From assembly GCF_021083305.1 (NCBI RefSeq), contig NZ_JAJFAY010000001.1, positions 930,001 to 994,000 of the forward strand: 64,000 nucleotides of DNA. Direction: 5' to 3'. The position numbers and the translations under genes were made by a program. Within the stretch, counting starts at the first letter, position 1, and each line of letters opens with the position of its first letter. The notes below the pieces were generated by a model. The model did not search any database, was not told the DNA's origin, and saw only the letters and a list, made by a program, of their open reading frames with translations. The DNA comes from Haladaptatus sp. DYF46 (GTDB lineage: Archaea; Halobacteriota; Halobacteria; Halobacteriales; Haladaptataceae). Positions 24,675-34,086 of this stretch are shown here, in pieces.

Positions 24675-25451
24675 TCACTCCAACCGAACCAACGTTGCAG
24701 TCACGAACCGCTCGAAGCCGAGGCTTTCTGCCAACGCGACCGACCACGGCCACTCGTCTGAAGTCCGGTACTGTGGCAGTAGCCCGTCGGAAAGCGCTTG
24801 CTCGGTCGCTCGGGAAACGACGGAACGACCGTGCCCTTTCCCTCTGTGATTCGGATGCACGACGACCGCGATATGTGCGAGGAAGTCATCCCACACCGTG
24901 TATCCTGCGGCGGCGATGAGTTCGTCGTCATCAAACAGACCCACGATTCTACCGGGGTTGAACTCCGGACCGCCGTTTTCCCACTCTTCGTTGGGAACCT
25001 TCGTACGAAATTGCTCGTAAGCGGTTGCGTCGTCTTCCGTCAGCAAGCGAGCATCCGAAGCGACGGGAACGAATGACCCCTCGTCAGCGTAGCCGTAGAA
25101 TGTCGGGCCGAACACGGCGGTCACGGTTCCGAGGGAGTCGAACCGCCGTCGAAGAGCGTTTTCTTCCGTCACAACCGACGAATCGCAGTCTGTGAATCGT
25201 TTACGGACCGCCACGACGTGCGGCTCCGACACACCGACGATGAGCGTCTCTCCGCGTTGAAACATCTGTATTCCGCCTTCGTCGGCCGAACCGACCGTCA
25301 CCCCGGTTCGGTCGAACGCGTCATCATCGACGCCGAGGCGGTTCGCCCAGTACGAGACGAGCGAGCCGAGAGTGGAAGTGGAGAGAGTCAACGCTCTCCA
25401 GTAATTCGACCGCCGAGATAGGTTTTGGGAGACCGTGTAAACACAACTCAC
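24675..25451 (-). CDS. GNAT family N-acetyltransferase
   Basis: Up to 258 aa. The C-terminal part is a GNAT domain: GRIVGLFDDDELIAAAGYTVWDDFLAHIAVVVHPNHRGKGHGRSVVSRAT holds the acetyl-CoA loop (R/Q-x-x-G-x-G/A type HRGKGHG), followed by LAESLGFERF. The N-terminal half (about 60-140) is a separate unknown region. The start is uncertain: the open frame begins at GTG 25451, but a TTG at 25391 fits better with the acidic N-terminus. Substrate unknown. Confidence 0.8.
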   Translation of the reverse strand: MSCVYTVSQNLSRRSNYWRALTLSTSTLGSLVSYWANRLGVDDDAFDRTGVTVGSADEGGIQMFQRGETLIVGVSEPHVVAVRKRFTDCDSSVVTEENALRRRFDSLGTVTAVFGPTFYGYADEGSFVPVASDARLLTEDDATAYEQFRTKVPNEEWENGGPEFNPGRIVGLFDDDELIAAAGYTVWDDFLAHIAVVVHPNHRGKGHGRSVVSRATEQALSDGLLPQYRTSDEWPWSVALAESLGFERFVTATLVRLE

Positions 25452-25494
25452 TGCTTGGGGTCGCTATCGCCGAAAAGAAATCGAAATCGCCGGT

Positions 25495-26841
25495 TCAGAC
25501 CAGACTACGGCCTTCGAGTTCGCTCGACGGGTAGTCGACTTCCATCAGGTCGAGGATGGTCGGGGCGATGTCGAGGAGGTCGGTGTCCTCCGGGACGTTC
25601 GCGTTCGGGTCGTCCACGAACAGCGTCGCGTTGTCGAAGCTGTGCATGCCGTTTCGCGGGCCGACGCCGAACACGTCGTCGTGGCCCTTGAATCCGGCCT
25701 TCAAATCGAAACCGTGGTTCGGAACGGCGACGAGGTCGGGGGCGATATCCTCGTGATCGCCGTCGAACGCCTCCTCTTTCTCCACGACGCGCCAGCAGAC
25801 CTTCTCGCCGTCCGGTCCTTCGAGGTTTTCGAGTTCCTCCTTGAGTTCGGCGCGCTTTTCCTCGTACTCGTCCTGCGGGACGCTGCCGCGCGGTTCGCGG
25901 CCTTCGAGGTTGATGTAAAATCGACCCGGAATGAGCGAGTAGGCTTCGGTGTCGTCGCTGATGTCGCCCAGTTCCTCGTGGTCGTCGTCCTCGTAGGAGA
26001 GCCAGCCCTCCTGTTCGAGCCACGAGTTGAAGTGAACCTCGTGATTGAGGCTGGTAAAGCCGTGATCGCTGGCGACCACCATCGTCACGTCGTCCGGGAG
26101 CGAGTCACGGAGCTTTCCGAGGTACTCGTCGAGCTTTTTGTAGAACTCGATGAACTCCTCTTTGTACTCGCCGTCCTCCTCGTAGTGTTTGAACAGGAAG
26201 TGGTTCACGCGGTCGGTCGTCATGAAGACGCCGAAGAAGAGGTCCCAGTCGTCCTCGTCGATATAGTGCTGGAAGGACTGGTAGCGGGCTTCGAGCGTGT
26301 CGTGTGCGTTCCGGATGAACTCGGATTTGTCCTCCTTGTGTCCCAACTTCGCGTTCGCGTCGATGGGATAGTCGATGGAGTTCAGGTAATCCCGCATCTC
26401 GTCGGGGTAGGCACCCTTGTCCACGCCGGGCGAGAGGAATCCCGAAACCATCCGCTGGACGTTGCGCTGTGGCGGGAACGTGACGGGGACGTTCATCACC
26501 GTGGCGTCCCGACCCGCGTCGGTCACACGGTCCCAGATGCGCGTCGATTGCACGTCGCGCCCCATCGGAACGTACGTGTCGTACGAGCCGACTTCACGGT
26601 CTTGGAAGCCGTACACGCCCGTTTGGCCGGGGTTGGTCCCGGTCGTGAGCGTCGGCCAGCAGGCGGAGGACTCCGGCGGGACGATGCTGTTGATCGCACC
26701 GGCGCTCCCCTCGCTCGCGAGGGATGCGATGTTGGGGAACTCCGAGGCGTTTTCCTTCAGGAAACTGTACGGCACGCCGTCGATGCCGAAGAAGGCTACC
26801 CGCGGAGCGTCGTCTCCACGAAGCCTATCGAATAGACCCAT
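25495..26841 (-). CDS. Alkaline phosphatase superfamily protein (type I phosphodiesterase/nucleotide pyrophosphatase)
   Basis: 448 aa from ATG 26841 (five extra codons are open upstream). The N-terminus has the metal aspartate in VAFFGIDGVPYSFL, then the nucleophile region PPESSACWPTLTTGTNPGQTGVYGF, and later VVASDHGFTS with metal Asp/His and HEDIAPDLVAVPNHGF. This set matches the AP superfamily PDE/NPP branch. There is no signal peptide, so it should act in the cytoplasm, perhaps on nucleotide- or lipid-linked substrates. Substrate is not deducible. Confidence 0.87.
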   Translation of the reverse strand: MGLFDRLRGDDAPRVAFFGIDGVPYSFLKENASEFPNIASLASEGSAGAINSIVPPESSACWPTLTTGTNPGQTGVYGFQDREVGSYDTYVPMGRDVQSTRIWDRVTDAGRDATVMNVPVTFPPQRNVQRMVSGFLSPGVDKGAYPDEMRDYLNSIDYPIDANAKLGHKEDKSEFIRNAHDTLEARYQSFQHYIDEDDWDLFFGVFMTTDRVNHFLFKHYEEDGEYKEEFIEFYKKLDEYLGKLRDSLPDDVTMVVASDHGFTSLNHEVHFNSWLEQEGWLSYEDDDHEELGDISDDTEAYSLIPGRFYINLEGREPRGSVPQDEYEEKRAELKEELENLEGPDGEKVCWRVVEKEEAFDGDHEDIAPDLVAVPNHGFDLKAGFKGHDDVFGVGPRNGMHSFDNATLFVDDPNANVPEDTDLLDIAPTILDLMEVDYPSSELEGRSLV

Positions 26842-26907
26842 ACGCCGCTCTACCACAGGCGGCTACAAGAACCTTCGTTTCCATGCTACAACCTCTCAAG
26901 TTTTCGT

Positions 26908-28020
26908 CTACGAACTCTCGAACGCGGTGAACAGCGCCTTCCGCGTACTCGTGTCGATGAGCGAGTCCAGCGTGCTCGCATGCTCCGAATCGACCCGCGC
27001 GAAGATACCGAGCGAAACCCGCGCCGTCGCGGCATCCGCGTTCCCGCCCGTCGTCTCGCTCGGGTCGAAGGCCCCCGTCAGAATGTCCGCCGCACTGGTT
27101 CGCACGTCTTCCGCCCGACAGGAGATGACGATGGTCTCCTCGTGGAGACCGAACACCGCGGCCGTCGAGACGCCTTCGAGCCTGAGAAGGGAGTCCGCGG
27201 CCTCCTCCAGTGCGCTTACTGACGGAACGAGGCCGACGTTCGCAACGGCGAAGCTCGCCCGGCGTTCCCGACTCGCGATGGCCTCCCCGAGGACGTCGAA
27301 CGTGTCGCTGCTGACGCCCGGCGAACGCAACTCCTCGATTCGTCCGAGGTCGGCGTAGGTGTGGAGAAATCCGGCGGCGTCGTAATCGTTCAACCCGTTC
27401 GCCCGGCGGAACTCGCGAGTTCCGGCACGAATCCCGTAGAGGAGTGCGGTCGCCACGCGCTGGTCGGGAACGAAGTCGATTTCGCGGACGAGTTCGGTCA
27501 CGACGGTCGACGTCGCGCCATCGTCGGTGCGTGTGATCGTGAGAATGTTCTCCTCGGCGGCCGGTCGGTGACGAACGACGGCGATCACCGGCGGGTTGTT
27601 CGACAGGCGAGGAACTGCACCGCCGCCGCCGATAGCGATTCCACCGTCGCAGTTCGGCAGTCCCTCTCCGTGTTCATCGAGGACGGTCACGTCGATGTCG
27701 AAGATGTTACAAAACGCCTTGCTGTCCTCGCCGGTTATCTCGCCTTCCGCGGCGAGCCGCGCCGCGACACCCCAGTCCTTGCAGAGGGATTGGATGCCGA
27801 CCGCCGCCGCCAACGAGTCGATACTCGGGCTTTCCGGGACGACGAGCGCGACGCGGTTCTGTCCGGCGACGACGTCGCGGAGCGCTTCGGCCGACTCCGG
27901 GGTCCGAGAGCGACCCAATGACCGAAACTGGGTCGCGTACAGGACGCCGCCACCGGAGACGAGCAGGAAGAGCGCCGTGACGACGACGGGTACGTTATCT
28001 GCGACGAGTCCGGCGAGCAT
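26908..28020 (-). CDS. Degenerate DHH-family protein with N-terminal membrane helix
   Basis: 370 aa. A membrane helix at about 10-28 precedes a DHH/DHHA1 phosphoesterase-like fold. The positions of the catalytic motifs are recognisable but substituted: SPSIDSLAAAVGIQ at 64-77 instead of HPDPDALASA, VVRHRP at 148-153 instead of VDHHP, GIRAGTREF at 196-204 instead of GIRADT, and GGNADAATA at 325-333 instead of GGHADMAG. A catalytic role is therefore unlikely; a binding or regulatory role is inferred. TTTTATACG (28046-28054) is the TATA box, 26-34 nt before the ATG. Confidence 0.82.
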   Translation of the reverse strand: MLAGLVADNVPVVVTALFLLVSGGGVLYATQFRSLGRSRTPESAEALRDVVAGQNRVALVVPESPSIDSLAAAVGIQSLCKDWGVAARLAAEGEITGEDSKAFCNIFDIDVTVLDEHGEGLPNCDGGIAIGGGGAVPRLSNNPPVIAVVRHRPAAEENILTITRTDDGATSTVVTELVREIDFVPDQRVATALLYGIRAGTREFRRANGLNDYDAAGFLHTYADLGRIEELRSPGVSSDTFDVLGEAIASRERRASFAVANVGLVPSVSALEEAADSLLRLEGVSTAAVFGLHEETIVISCRAEDVRTSAADILTGAFDPSETTGGNADAATARVSLGIFARVDSEHASTLDSLIDTSTRKALFTAFESS

Positions 28021-28204
28021 TGCTAACGCATAGCTCCCCCCAATCGTATAAAATTTCGGGTGTATTGGATGGCACCTTTATGTGATTTTCGTCGGCTCAG
28101 AGCTGGATATCCCACGAAAAGTGCACGATATGCCGGAATAGTCCGACTTCAAAAAACCGGATCGTGTCCGAAAAACCGAACGAAATATGAAACGTAGTTG
28201 AAAT

Positions 28205-28738
28205 TCAGTCGAATTTCTCGTCGTACAGCTCCTGTGAGTGTTCGATGGCGTCGTACGCGGCCTGTTTGTCCTCCCAGCCCAGCGTCTCGACTTCCTTACC
28301 GGCTTCGAGGTTCTTGTAGGTGGAGAAGAACTCGTCTATCTCGTCCTTCGTCTGCTGCGTGATATCGCCGACGTCCTCGATGTGGTCGAAACGCGGGTCC
28401 TCGATGGGGACGGCGATGACTTTGTCGTCCTGCTCGCCGTCGTCGTCCATCTTCATCATGCCGACGGGGCGGACTTCGATGACGCAGCCGGGGAACGTCG
28501 AGTCCTCGACGAGGACGAGGACGTCGAACGGGTCCTCGTCGTCGTAGAACGACCGCGGAATGAATCCGTAGTCGCCGGGGTAGTGGACGTTGCTGTGGAG
28601 GACTCGGTCGAGCATGACACCGGGGATGTCCTTGTCGTATTCGTACTTGTTGCGGTCGCCTTTGAGACACTCAACAACTGCGTAGATTTCTTCGGGAGCG
28701 TTCGGCCCCGTCTCGAGGTCTTCCCAGAGGTTCGTCAT
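28205..28738 (-). CDS. ppa: Inorganic pyrophosphatase (family I)
   Basis: 177 aa from ATG 28738; the open frame is longer, but the first 28 residues would be basic and unrelated. Soluble PPase motifs: KYEYDKD near residue 30, HYPGDYGFIPRSFYDDEDPFDVLVL with the metal-binding D-D-D-P-x-D-V-L-V, and KVIAVP. It hydrolyses PPi in the cytoplasm, pulling biosynthetic reactions forward. Length and charge are those of haloarchaeal Ppa. Confidence 0.95.
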   Translation of the reverse strand: MTNLWEDLETGPNAPEEIYAVVECLKGDRNKYEYDKDIPGVMLDRVLHSNVHYPGDYGFIPRSFYDDEDPFDVLVLVEDSTFPGCVIEVRPVGMMKMDDDGEQDDKVIAVPIEDPRFDHIEDVGDITQQTKDEIDEFFSTYKNLEAGKEVETLGWEDKQAAYDAIEHSQELYDEKFD

Positions 28739-28912
28739 GGGTCGCTTTGGACTCGACGGGAAGACCAAAAAGTCCTTTCGGGATGGGCGTAAACAGCGAT
28801 TTGTGCTCGTGAAACCACTCATAACTGTGACACCCTTCCGCAGTCGATGGGTGGGTGTAGAGCATTAAAATCGACTGAAAGAACGGAGAAACACCAAGAA
28901 ACTTGAGAAGGG

Positions 28913-28920
28913 TTAAATAT
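28913..28920 (+). promoter_or_regulatory. TATA box of the padR-like gene
   Basis: TTAAATAT centred 24 nt before GTG 28940 and 36 nt before ATG 28952. It lies in the divergent region between ppa and the regulator. Confidence 0.5.
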
Positions 28921-28951
28921 CTCGGTTACATATTCCGTCGTGTCAAAGCCA

Positions 28952-29308
28952 ATGTCAGAGGCACAAACACTCACCGAAAGCAGTACCGCCCGCGACCTCA
29001 CTGCGTTCCAGCGCAACATCCTCATCGTCCTCACCGAGGAACCGATGTACGGACTCGCTATCAAGCGAGAACTGGAGAACTACTACGACGAGGAAGTGAA
29101 CCACGGCCGCCTGTACCCCAACCTCGACACGCTGGTCGAGCGCGGACTGGTCGAAAAGAGCGAACTCGACAAGCGGACCAACCAGTACGGTCTGACCCAA
29201 GACGGACTCGAAGCCGTCGAGGACTCGTTCGCGTGGTCCCTCTCGAAGTTCATCACGGACGATGCGCGCGCGGACAAAGTTCGTGCGCTTATCGAGAAGT
29301 ACGACTAA
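28952..29308 (+). CDS. PadR family transcriptional regulator
   Basis: 118 aa from ATG 28952, or 122 aa from GTG 28940 in the same frame. The winged-helix domain reads LTAFQRNILIVLTEEPMYGLAIKRELENYY, and the recognition helix and wing are HGRLYPNLDTLVERGLVEKSELDKRTNQYGLT, a standard PadR pattern. The C-terminal helix is short (PadR-s1 like). Target genes are not evident; it converges with a 20-nt overlap on the next minus gene. Confidence 0.87.
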   Translation: MSEAQTLTESSTARDLTAFQRNILIVLTEEPMYGLAIKRELENYYDEEVNHGRLYPNLDTLVERGLVEKSELDKRTNQYGLTQDGLEAVEDSFAWSLSKFITDDARADKVRALIEKYD

Positions 29309-29846
29309 CGCAGTCGAACACGAATTCGATCGACTCCCGTACTGATTTTTTCTGCTCCTCATTCGGCCACGCGTTCCGCGGGAAATACTCCGTCAGGAAC
29401 TCGTCCACCTCGACGTCCGTCGCCGACTCGACCGGCCGAGCGTAGTGGTTGCCCATGAAGTCCGCGAAGGCCTCCGCGTTCGCGCCGTGGATATCGCCGT
29501 GTTCGTCACGGACGCGCGCCGCGACGGCGCGGTTGTGTTCGTCGATTTCGTCCCAGTCGTCGGGGTCGCCCGCGCCGGTGAGCGGGATTTCGACCGCTCG
29601 ATCCGTATCCTCGATTCGTTCGACGCGGATGGTCCCGTCTTCGACCCACTCGTCGGGGTGAAGGACCAGCACGGTTCGCGTGTCCTCCCCGCGGATTCGC
29701 GCCACGAAGCCGTGTTCGTCGAGGAGTCGTTCCCGTTCCTTTCGGTACGCCTCCGCTTCCGCTTTCTCTCCCCCATCCTCCCGGTCACGGGCGAGGTGAG
29801 TCAGTCGTTCCGCCTCCGAAATGGTGTCGTCCGGCAGTTCAGCCAT
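29289..29846 (-). CDS. Conserved haloarchaeal protein in operon with rnhA
   Basis: 185 aa, very acidic, soluble. It begins with helical Glu/Ala-rich segments (AERLTHLAREDREDG-like) and has a central beta region (RTVLVLHPDEWVEDGTIRVERIEDTDRAVEIPL). It overlaps the rnhA gene by 8 nt, so the two are cotranscribed; proteins at this place are commonly called rnhA operon protein in haloarchaea. No catalytic motif seen. Confidence 0.75.
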   Translation of the reverse strand: MAELPDDTISEAERLTHLARDREDGGEKAEAEAYRKERERLLDEHGFVARIRGEDTRTVLVLHPDEWVEDGTIRVERIEDTDRAVEIPLTGAGDPDDWDEIDEHNRAVAARVRDEHGDIHGANAEAFADFMGNHYARPVESATDVEVDEFLTEYFPRNAWPNEEQKKSVRESIEFVFDCVSRTSR

Positions 29847-30432
29847 CGTCTAACGCCTCGTTTGCCAACTTGTCGGCGCGCTCGTTTACCTCCCGCGGTA
29901 CGTGTTTCAGGGACCACTTGTCGAACCGGTCCAACAGTTCCCGCGCACGGACCCGCCGCTCGCGGAGTTCGGGATTGTTCGTCTTCCACGCCCCCGTCAC
30001 CTGCTTGACGATAAGCTGGGAGTCGCCCTTCACGTCCACGGAGTCGAACCCGTAGTCGCTCGCGGTTTCGAGCGCCTCGATGAGCGCCTCGTACTCGGCT
30101 TGGTTGTTCGTCGCCCGGCCGATTTTCGTCCCGCCCTCCGCCGCGATCCCGTCGCTGGTGACGATGGTCCACCCGGTCGCCGCCGGACCGGGATTTCCGC
30201 GACTGGCACCGTCGAAGTAGAGATAAGCGTGCCCCCCTGCGTCGCGCAATATCGCCTCGATATCCTGCGGGTTCGCCCCTTGAATCACGAGTTTGTCGTC
30301 GTATGCGATGGCGATGGCATCGCCGTGTCGAACCCGCCACTTCTCGTACTCGGACTTGCCGTCCGAGACGATGATTCCGGCGTCGGCGAGCGTCCGGCGT
30401 GCCTCGTCCACGTCACACTCGATGACTGGCAT
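29839..30432 (-). CDS. rnhA: Ribonuclease HI
   Basis: 197 aa. The N-terminal about 65 residues form an extra domain found in haloarchaeal RNase HI. The catalytic domain starts at AYLYFDGASRGNPGPAATGW (first Asp), followed by NNQAEYEALIEALE (catalytic Glu) and VKGDSQLIVKQVTG (second Asp), ending with HVPREVNERADKLANEAL (last Asp region). It removes RNA from RNA-DNA hybrids. It is the first gene of a two-gene operon. Confidence 0.93.
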   Translation of the reverse strand: MPVIECDVDEARRTLADAGIIVSDGKSEYEKWRVRHGDAIAIAYDDKLVIQGANPQDIEAILRDAGGHAYLYFDGASRGNPGPAATGWTIVTSDGIAAEGGTKIGRATNNQAEYEALIEALETASDYGFDSVDVKGDSQLIVKQVTGAWKTNNPELRERRVRARELLDRFDKWSLKHVPREVNERADKLANEALDDG

Positions 30433-30524
30433 TGCCCACAGTCGTGCTCCTGCGAGTAAACAGATTCCGGTCTACCGAGGTGGTGTGTGACGGAGTGTCA
30501 GATACATATAGGTTTTGCCCAAGG

Positions 30525-30532
30525 ATTTAAAT
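30525..30532 (+). promoter_or_regulatory. TATA box of tfb
   Basis: TTTAAATG, about 32 nt before ATG 30561. A second AT run TATAAAAG (30549-30556) is too close to the start to be the box. It supports ATG 30561 over the in-frame ATG 30531. Confidence 0.55.
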
Positions 30533-30560
30533 GTTTGGGAGTTACTACTATAAAAGTGCG

Positions 30561-31526
30561 ATGACACGGTCCACTCGTCAGCGGGAGCGCCAACTCGAAG
30601 GGGAGCAAACGGCGAACGAACGAGAGGGAGAGCGTGCTTGTCCTGAATGCGGGTCCGAAACGTTGGTCAAGAGTACCGACCGAGCCGAACTGGTCTGTGA
30701 CGACTGTGGGTTGGTCGTCGAGGAGGAGCGAATAGACCCCGGTCCGGAGTGGCGGGCTTTTAACCATCAGGAACGACAGCAGAAGTCGCGCGTGGGAGCG
30801 CCGACGACGCAGACGATGCACGATAAGGGGTTGACGACCACTATCGACTGGAAGGACAAAGACGCCTACGGTCGGTCTATTTCTTCCAAGAAACGCAGTC
30901 AGATGCACCGCCTGCGAAAGTGGCAGGAACGCATCCGAACGAAGGACGCGGGCGAGCGGAACCTCCAGTTCGCCCTGTCCGAAATCGACCGCATGGCGTC
31001 GGCGCTCGGCGTTCCACGGTCGGTACGCGAAGTCGCATCGGTTATCTATCGACGGGCGCTCAAGGAGGACCTCATCCGGGGTCGCTCCATCGAAGGTGTC
31101 GCAACGAGCGCGCTGTACGCCGCCTGTCGAAAGGAAGGTATTCCCCGAAGTCTCGAAGAGATTTCCGAGGTTTCCCGGGTCGAACGAAAGGAGATCGGTC
31201 GAACGTATCGGTACATCTCCCAAGAACTCGGTCTGGAGATGAAACCGGTCGACCCGAAGAAGTACGTTCCGCGGTTCTGTTCCGAACTCGAACTCAGCGA
31301 AGAGGTGCAGTCGAAAGCGAACAACATCATCGAAACCACCGCTGAAAAGGGATTGCTATCGGGCAAATCCCCAACCGGCTACGCCGCCGCCGCGATTTAC
31401 GCCGCGTCGCTTCTCTGCAACGAGAAGAAGACACAGCGCGAAGTCGCCGATGTGGCACAGGTGACGGAAGTCACCATCCGAAACCGCTATCAGGAACAGA
31501 TCGAAGCGATGGGTATCCACAGCTAA
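30561..31526 (+). CDS. tfb: Transcription initiation factor IIB (TFB)
   Basis: 321 aa. The N-terminal zinc ribbon has CPECGSE...[12 protein letters not shown] (four Cys), then the B-finger/linker [37 protein letters not shown], and two cyclin-like repeats of about 90 residues each (from about 120 and 215), ending in [15 protein letters not shown] with the DNA-contacting helix for BRE recognition. Haloarchaea carry several TFB paralogues; which one this is cannot be told. It recruits RNA polymerase with TBP. Confidence 0.95.
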   Translation: MTRSTRQRERQLEGEQTANEREGERACPECGSETLVKSTDRAELVCDDCGLVVEEERIDPGPEWRAFNHQERQQKSRVGAPTTQTMHDKGLTTTIDWKDKDAYGRSISSKKRSQMHRLRKWQERIRTKDAGERNLQFALSEIDRMASALGVPRSVREVASVIYRRALKEDLIRGRSIEGVATSALYAACRKEGIPRSLEEISEVSRVERKEIGRTYRYISQELGLEMKPVDPKKYVPRFCSELELSEEVQSKANNIIETTAEKGLLSGKSPTGYAAAAIYAASLLCNEKKTQREVADVAQVTEVTIRNRYQEQIEAMGIHS

Positions 31527-31637
31527 CCGCGTTTCCTTCCGTTTTCTTCCCTTTCGAGCGACCGCCAGCCCGCACCCCGCGGCGATTTCCGCCCGATTGC
31601 CGAACGTTGAAGCACCTCGCACCCCTACGATTCGTGA

Positions 31638-32897
31638 ATGCGGTTGGACGAGTACATCGACGACTTGCGCCCGGACGAGGAGGAGCGCCGCCGCCGTCTG
31701 GCCGAGGAGAAGTCCTACGAGATACTGGACTACGTGGACGATTTCGAGGACCGATTCTCCGAGGTTGCACAGGGCGATTCGCTCTTCGGAAGCACGTCCC
31801 CCTCGGTGTTCGTCGGGCGGTCGTCCTACCCGAACGTCTCGACCGGTATCCTCTCGCCGGTCGGTGCCGAGGAGAACGCCTCCGAGTTCGCCACGAGCGG
31901 CGACTGGTACCGGCGCGGCCTCGACATCGACAACGTCCTCCAGTACCGAACCGGCCTGCTGAACTCGAACCGCTCCACGAAGGTGAACGTGGACGACGTA
32001 TGGGACGGATTCGTCGGCGTCCAGCGCGAAATCGCCATCGCCGACCGGCCGGTTGACGTGGAAATCGGCCTGACCGAGAAACTCGACTTGGACGTGAACG
32101 TGGACGACATCGCCACCCCCACCGGCCCGACGGCCCGCGCGTCCTCGGCGGATTTGACCGAAAACCCGCACGTTCCCCGCGCCGTGAAGAAGACGCTGGA
32201 GGACGACGACTGGCAGGCACAAGGCGCGATGAACTACCTCTACCGCCGCGGGTTCGACGTGTACGACATCAACACCATCCTCTCGGCGGGCGCGCTCGGA
32301 CGGGGGCGGAACCGAAGGCTCGTCCCGACGCGCTGGTCGATAACGGCGGTGGACGACACCATCGGCCAGTACCTCCGCGGGCGCATCCGGAACGCGCCGA
32401 GCATCGACGAGACGCAGGTCTGGGTGAACGAGTACATGGGCAACCGCTACTGGGTGATCCTCGCGCCGGGCCAGTGGGAGTTCGAACTCGTGGAGATGAA
32501 AGCGCCCGGCAGCATCTGGAACCCCTCGCTCACCGGTGACATCTGGATGGGCAGCGCCCACGAGGGATTCGAGGGGAGAACGAGCTACGTCGACGAAACC
32601 GCCGGGGCGTACTACGCCTCCCGACTCGGCGTGCTCGAACATCTCGAAGACATCGGCCGACAGGCCAAGGCCCTCGTCCTCCGCGAGGTGAGCGACGACT
32701 ACTGGGCACCCGTCGGCGTCTGGCAGGTGCGCGAAAGCGTCAGGAACGCTTTCGATGGCCGATTCGGCGAGTCCGAATCGCTCCACGCCGCGGTCCAGGA
32801 AATCGTTCCCCAACTCCCGATCTCGATGAACTCCCTCCGACGGAAGTCCGAGATGGTCTCCGGCGTGCAGGCCAACCTCTCGGATTTCGGACGGTGA
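31638..32897 (+). CDS. nreA: DNA repair protein NreA
   Basis: 419 aa. Archaeal Nre family: N-terminal SSPSVFVGRSSYPNVSTGILSPVG and a C-terminal half with FELVEMKAPGSIWNPS. It ends in QANLSDFGR, a PCNA-interacting (PIP) motif of the kind described for NreA, which functions in tolerance to DNA-damaging agents (for example mitomycin C). It lies downstream of tfb by 111 nt, on the same strand but probably with its own promoter. Confidence 0.92.
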   Translation: MRLDEYIDDLRPDEEERRRRLAEEKSYEILDYVDDFEDRFSEVAQGDSLFGSTSPSVFVGRSSYPNVSTGILSPVGAEENASEFATSGDWYRRGLDIDNVLQYRTGLLNSNRSTKVNVDDVWDGFVGVQREIAIADRPVDVEIGLTEKLDLDVNVDDIATPTGPTARASSADLTENPHVPRAVKKTLEDDDWQAQGAMNYLYRRGFDVYDINTILSAGALGRGRNRRLVPTRWSITAVDDTIGQYLRGRIRNAPSIDETQVWVNEYMGNRYWVILAPGQWEFELVEMKAPGSIWNPSLTGDIWMGSAHEGFEGRTSYVDETAGAYYASRLGVLEHLEDIGRQAKALVLREVSDDYWAPVGVWQVRESVRNAFDGRFGESESLHAAVQEIVPQLPISMNSLRRKSEMVSGVQANLSDFGR

Positions 32898-32898
32898 C

Positions 32899-33879
32899 TC
32901 ACAACCACCCCGATTCACGGAAGTAGACGACCAAAATCGCGCTCATGAAGAACATGCCGAGCATCACCGCCGGGTAGCCGTAGGCCCAGTGGAGTTCCGG
33001 CATGTTCAACGGGCCGTCTTGGAAGTTCATCCCGTAAACCCCCACGATGAGCGTCAACGGCAGGACGATGGTGGCGACGACGGTCAACTTCTTCATCACC
33101 TCGTTGGTCGACACCGAGAGCATGTTGAGGTAGATGTCGCGCGCACCGCCCGCCAACTCGCGGTACGTCTCGGTCAAGTCCACCAATTGAACGAGGTGGT
33201 CGTACACGTCGCGGAAGTACTTCTCCGTCTCCGGACGCACCTCCTCGGGGTCGCCGCGGGCGAGGTAGCCGACGGCCTCGCGGGTCGGCCACGCGAGTTT
33301 TCTGAACGCGAGGAGTTCCCGGCGGACGCCGTTTATCGACTCCAGCGTCTCGATGCTCGTGTCGCTGATGACGGCCTCCTCGACGATCTCTATCTGGTCC
33401 TCTATCTGGTCGAGGACGGCGAAGTAGCCATCCACGATGCCGTCACAGACGCGGTACGCCGTGAAATCCGGCCCGTGTCCGATGATTCGTCGGTCCCCGG
33501 CGAGTGCCGCCTCCCAGATACGCCGAACGGCGTCGATTTCGTGCTCCGAGAGGGTGACGAGCCAATCCTCGCCGACGAACATGCCGACGGATTTCACGCG
33601 CGTTTCCTCCTCGAAGGTGGTCTCGCCGCGCGAGAGTTCGACGGTCTTCAGAAGGACGAACGTGTAGCCCGTGAACTCCTCCGTCTTCGGGCGGACCCCG
33701 TTTCTGATGTCCTCGACGGAGAGGTGGTGGATGTCGAACGATTCGGCGACGCGTTCGAGTTCGAGCGGCGTCGCGTCGCTCGCTCGCACCCAGACGGTTC
33801 CGGGTTCGGCACGTGCGGCGTGAAAGTCATCGACCTGTTCGACCTCACCGTCCGAAAACCGGAGCGATTCGACGGTCAC
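32899..33879 (-). CDS. corA: Magnesium/cobalt transporter CorA
   Basis: 326 aa. A long cytoplasmic funnel domain (about 1-260) rich in acidic residues, then two C-terminal helices with the diagnostic VYGMNF motif (GMN) at the end of the first, and the loop MPELHWAYGYP. A homopentameric Mg2+ channel. It overlaps the next small membrane gene by 4 nt and converges on nreA. Confidence 0.94.
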   Translation of the reverse strand: MTVESLRFSDGEVEQVDDFHAARAEPGTVWVRASDATPLELERVAESFDIHHLSVEDIRNGVRPKTEEFTGYTFVLLKTVELSRGETTFEEETRVKSVGMFVGEDWLVTLSEHEIDAVRRIWEAALAGDRRIIGHGPDFTAYRVCDGIVDGYFAVLDQIEDQIEIVEEAVISDTSIETLESINGVRRELLAFRKLAWPTREAVGYLARGDPEEVRPETEKYFRDVYDHLVQLVDLTETYRELAGGARDIYLNMLSVSTNEVMKKLTVVATIVLPLTLIVGVYGMNFQDGPLNMPELHWAYGYPAVMLGMFFMSAILVVYFRESGWL

Positions 33880-34046
33880 TGTACTTCCTCCGGTTCGGAC
33901 GCGTTGGCAACGGCGGCGAGCGTGATGCCGACCATGATTCCCGTAATCGAGAACGCACGGCCCGGATACGGCGCGAAGAGGCCGATGACGTAGCCGACCA
34001 CGCCGAGGACGGTGAGGCCGAGTCCCGAAACGAGGGTTCGGTTCAT
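33876..34046 (-). CDS. Small membrane protein upstream of corA
   Basis: 56 aa from ATG 34046 (a longer open frame starts at 34139). Two helices (about 5-23 and 29-47) and an acidic tail. Its end overlaps corA by 4 nt, so it is translated in an operon with CorA; a role in Mg2+ transport is only suggested by that. Confidence 0.6.
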   Translation of the reverse strand: MNRTLVSGLGLTVLGVVGYVIGLFAPYPGRAFSITGIMVGITLAAVANASEPEEVQ

Positions 34047-34086
34047 ACGCTTCGTACCGACAGGGAGTAGAAAAAACGTTGCCCGG

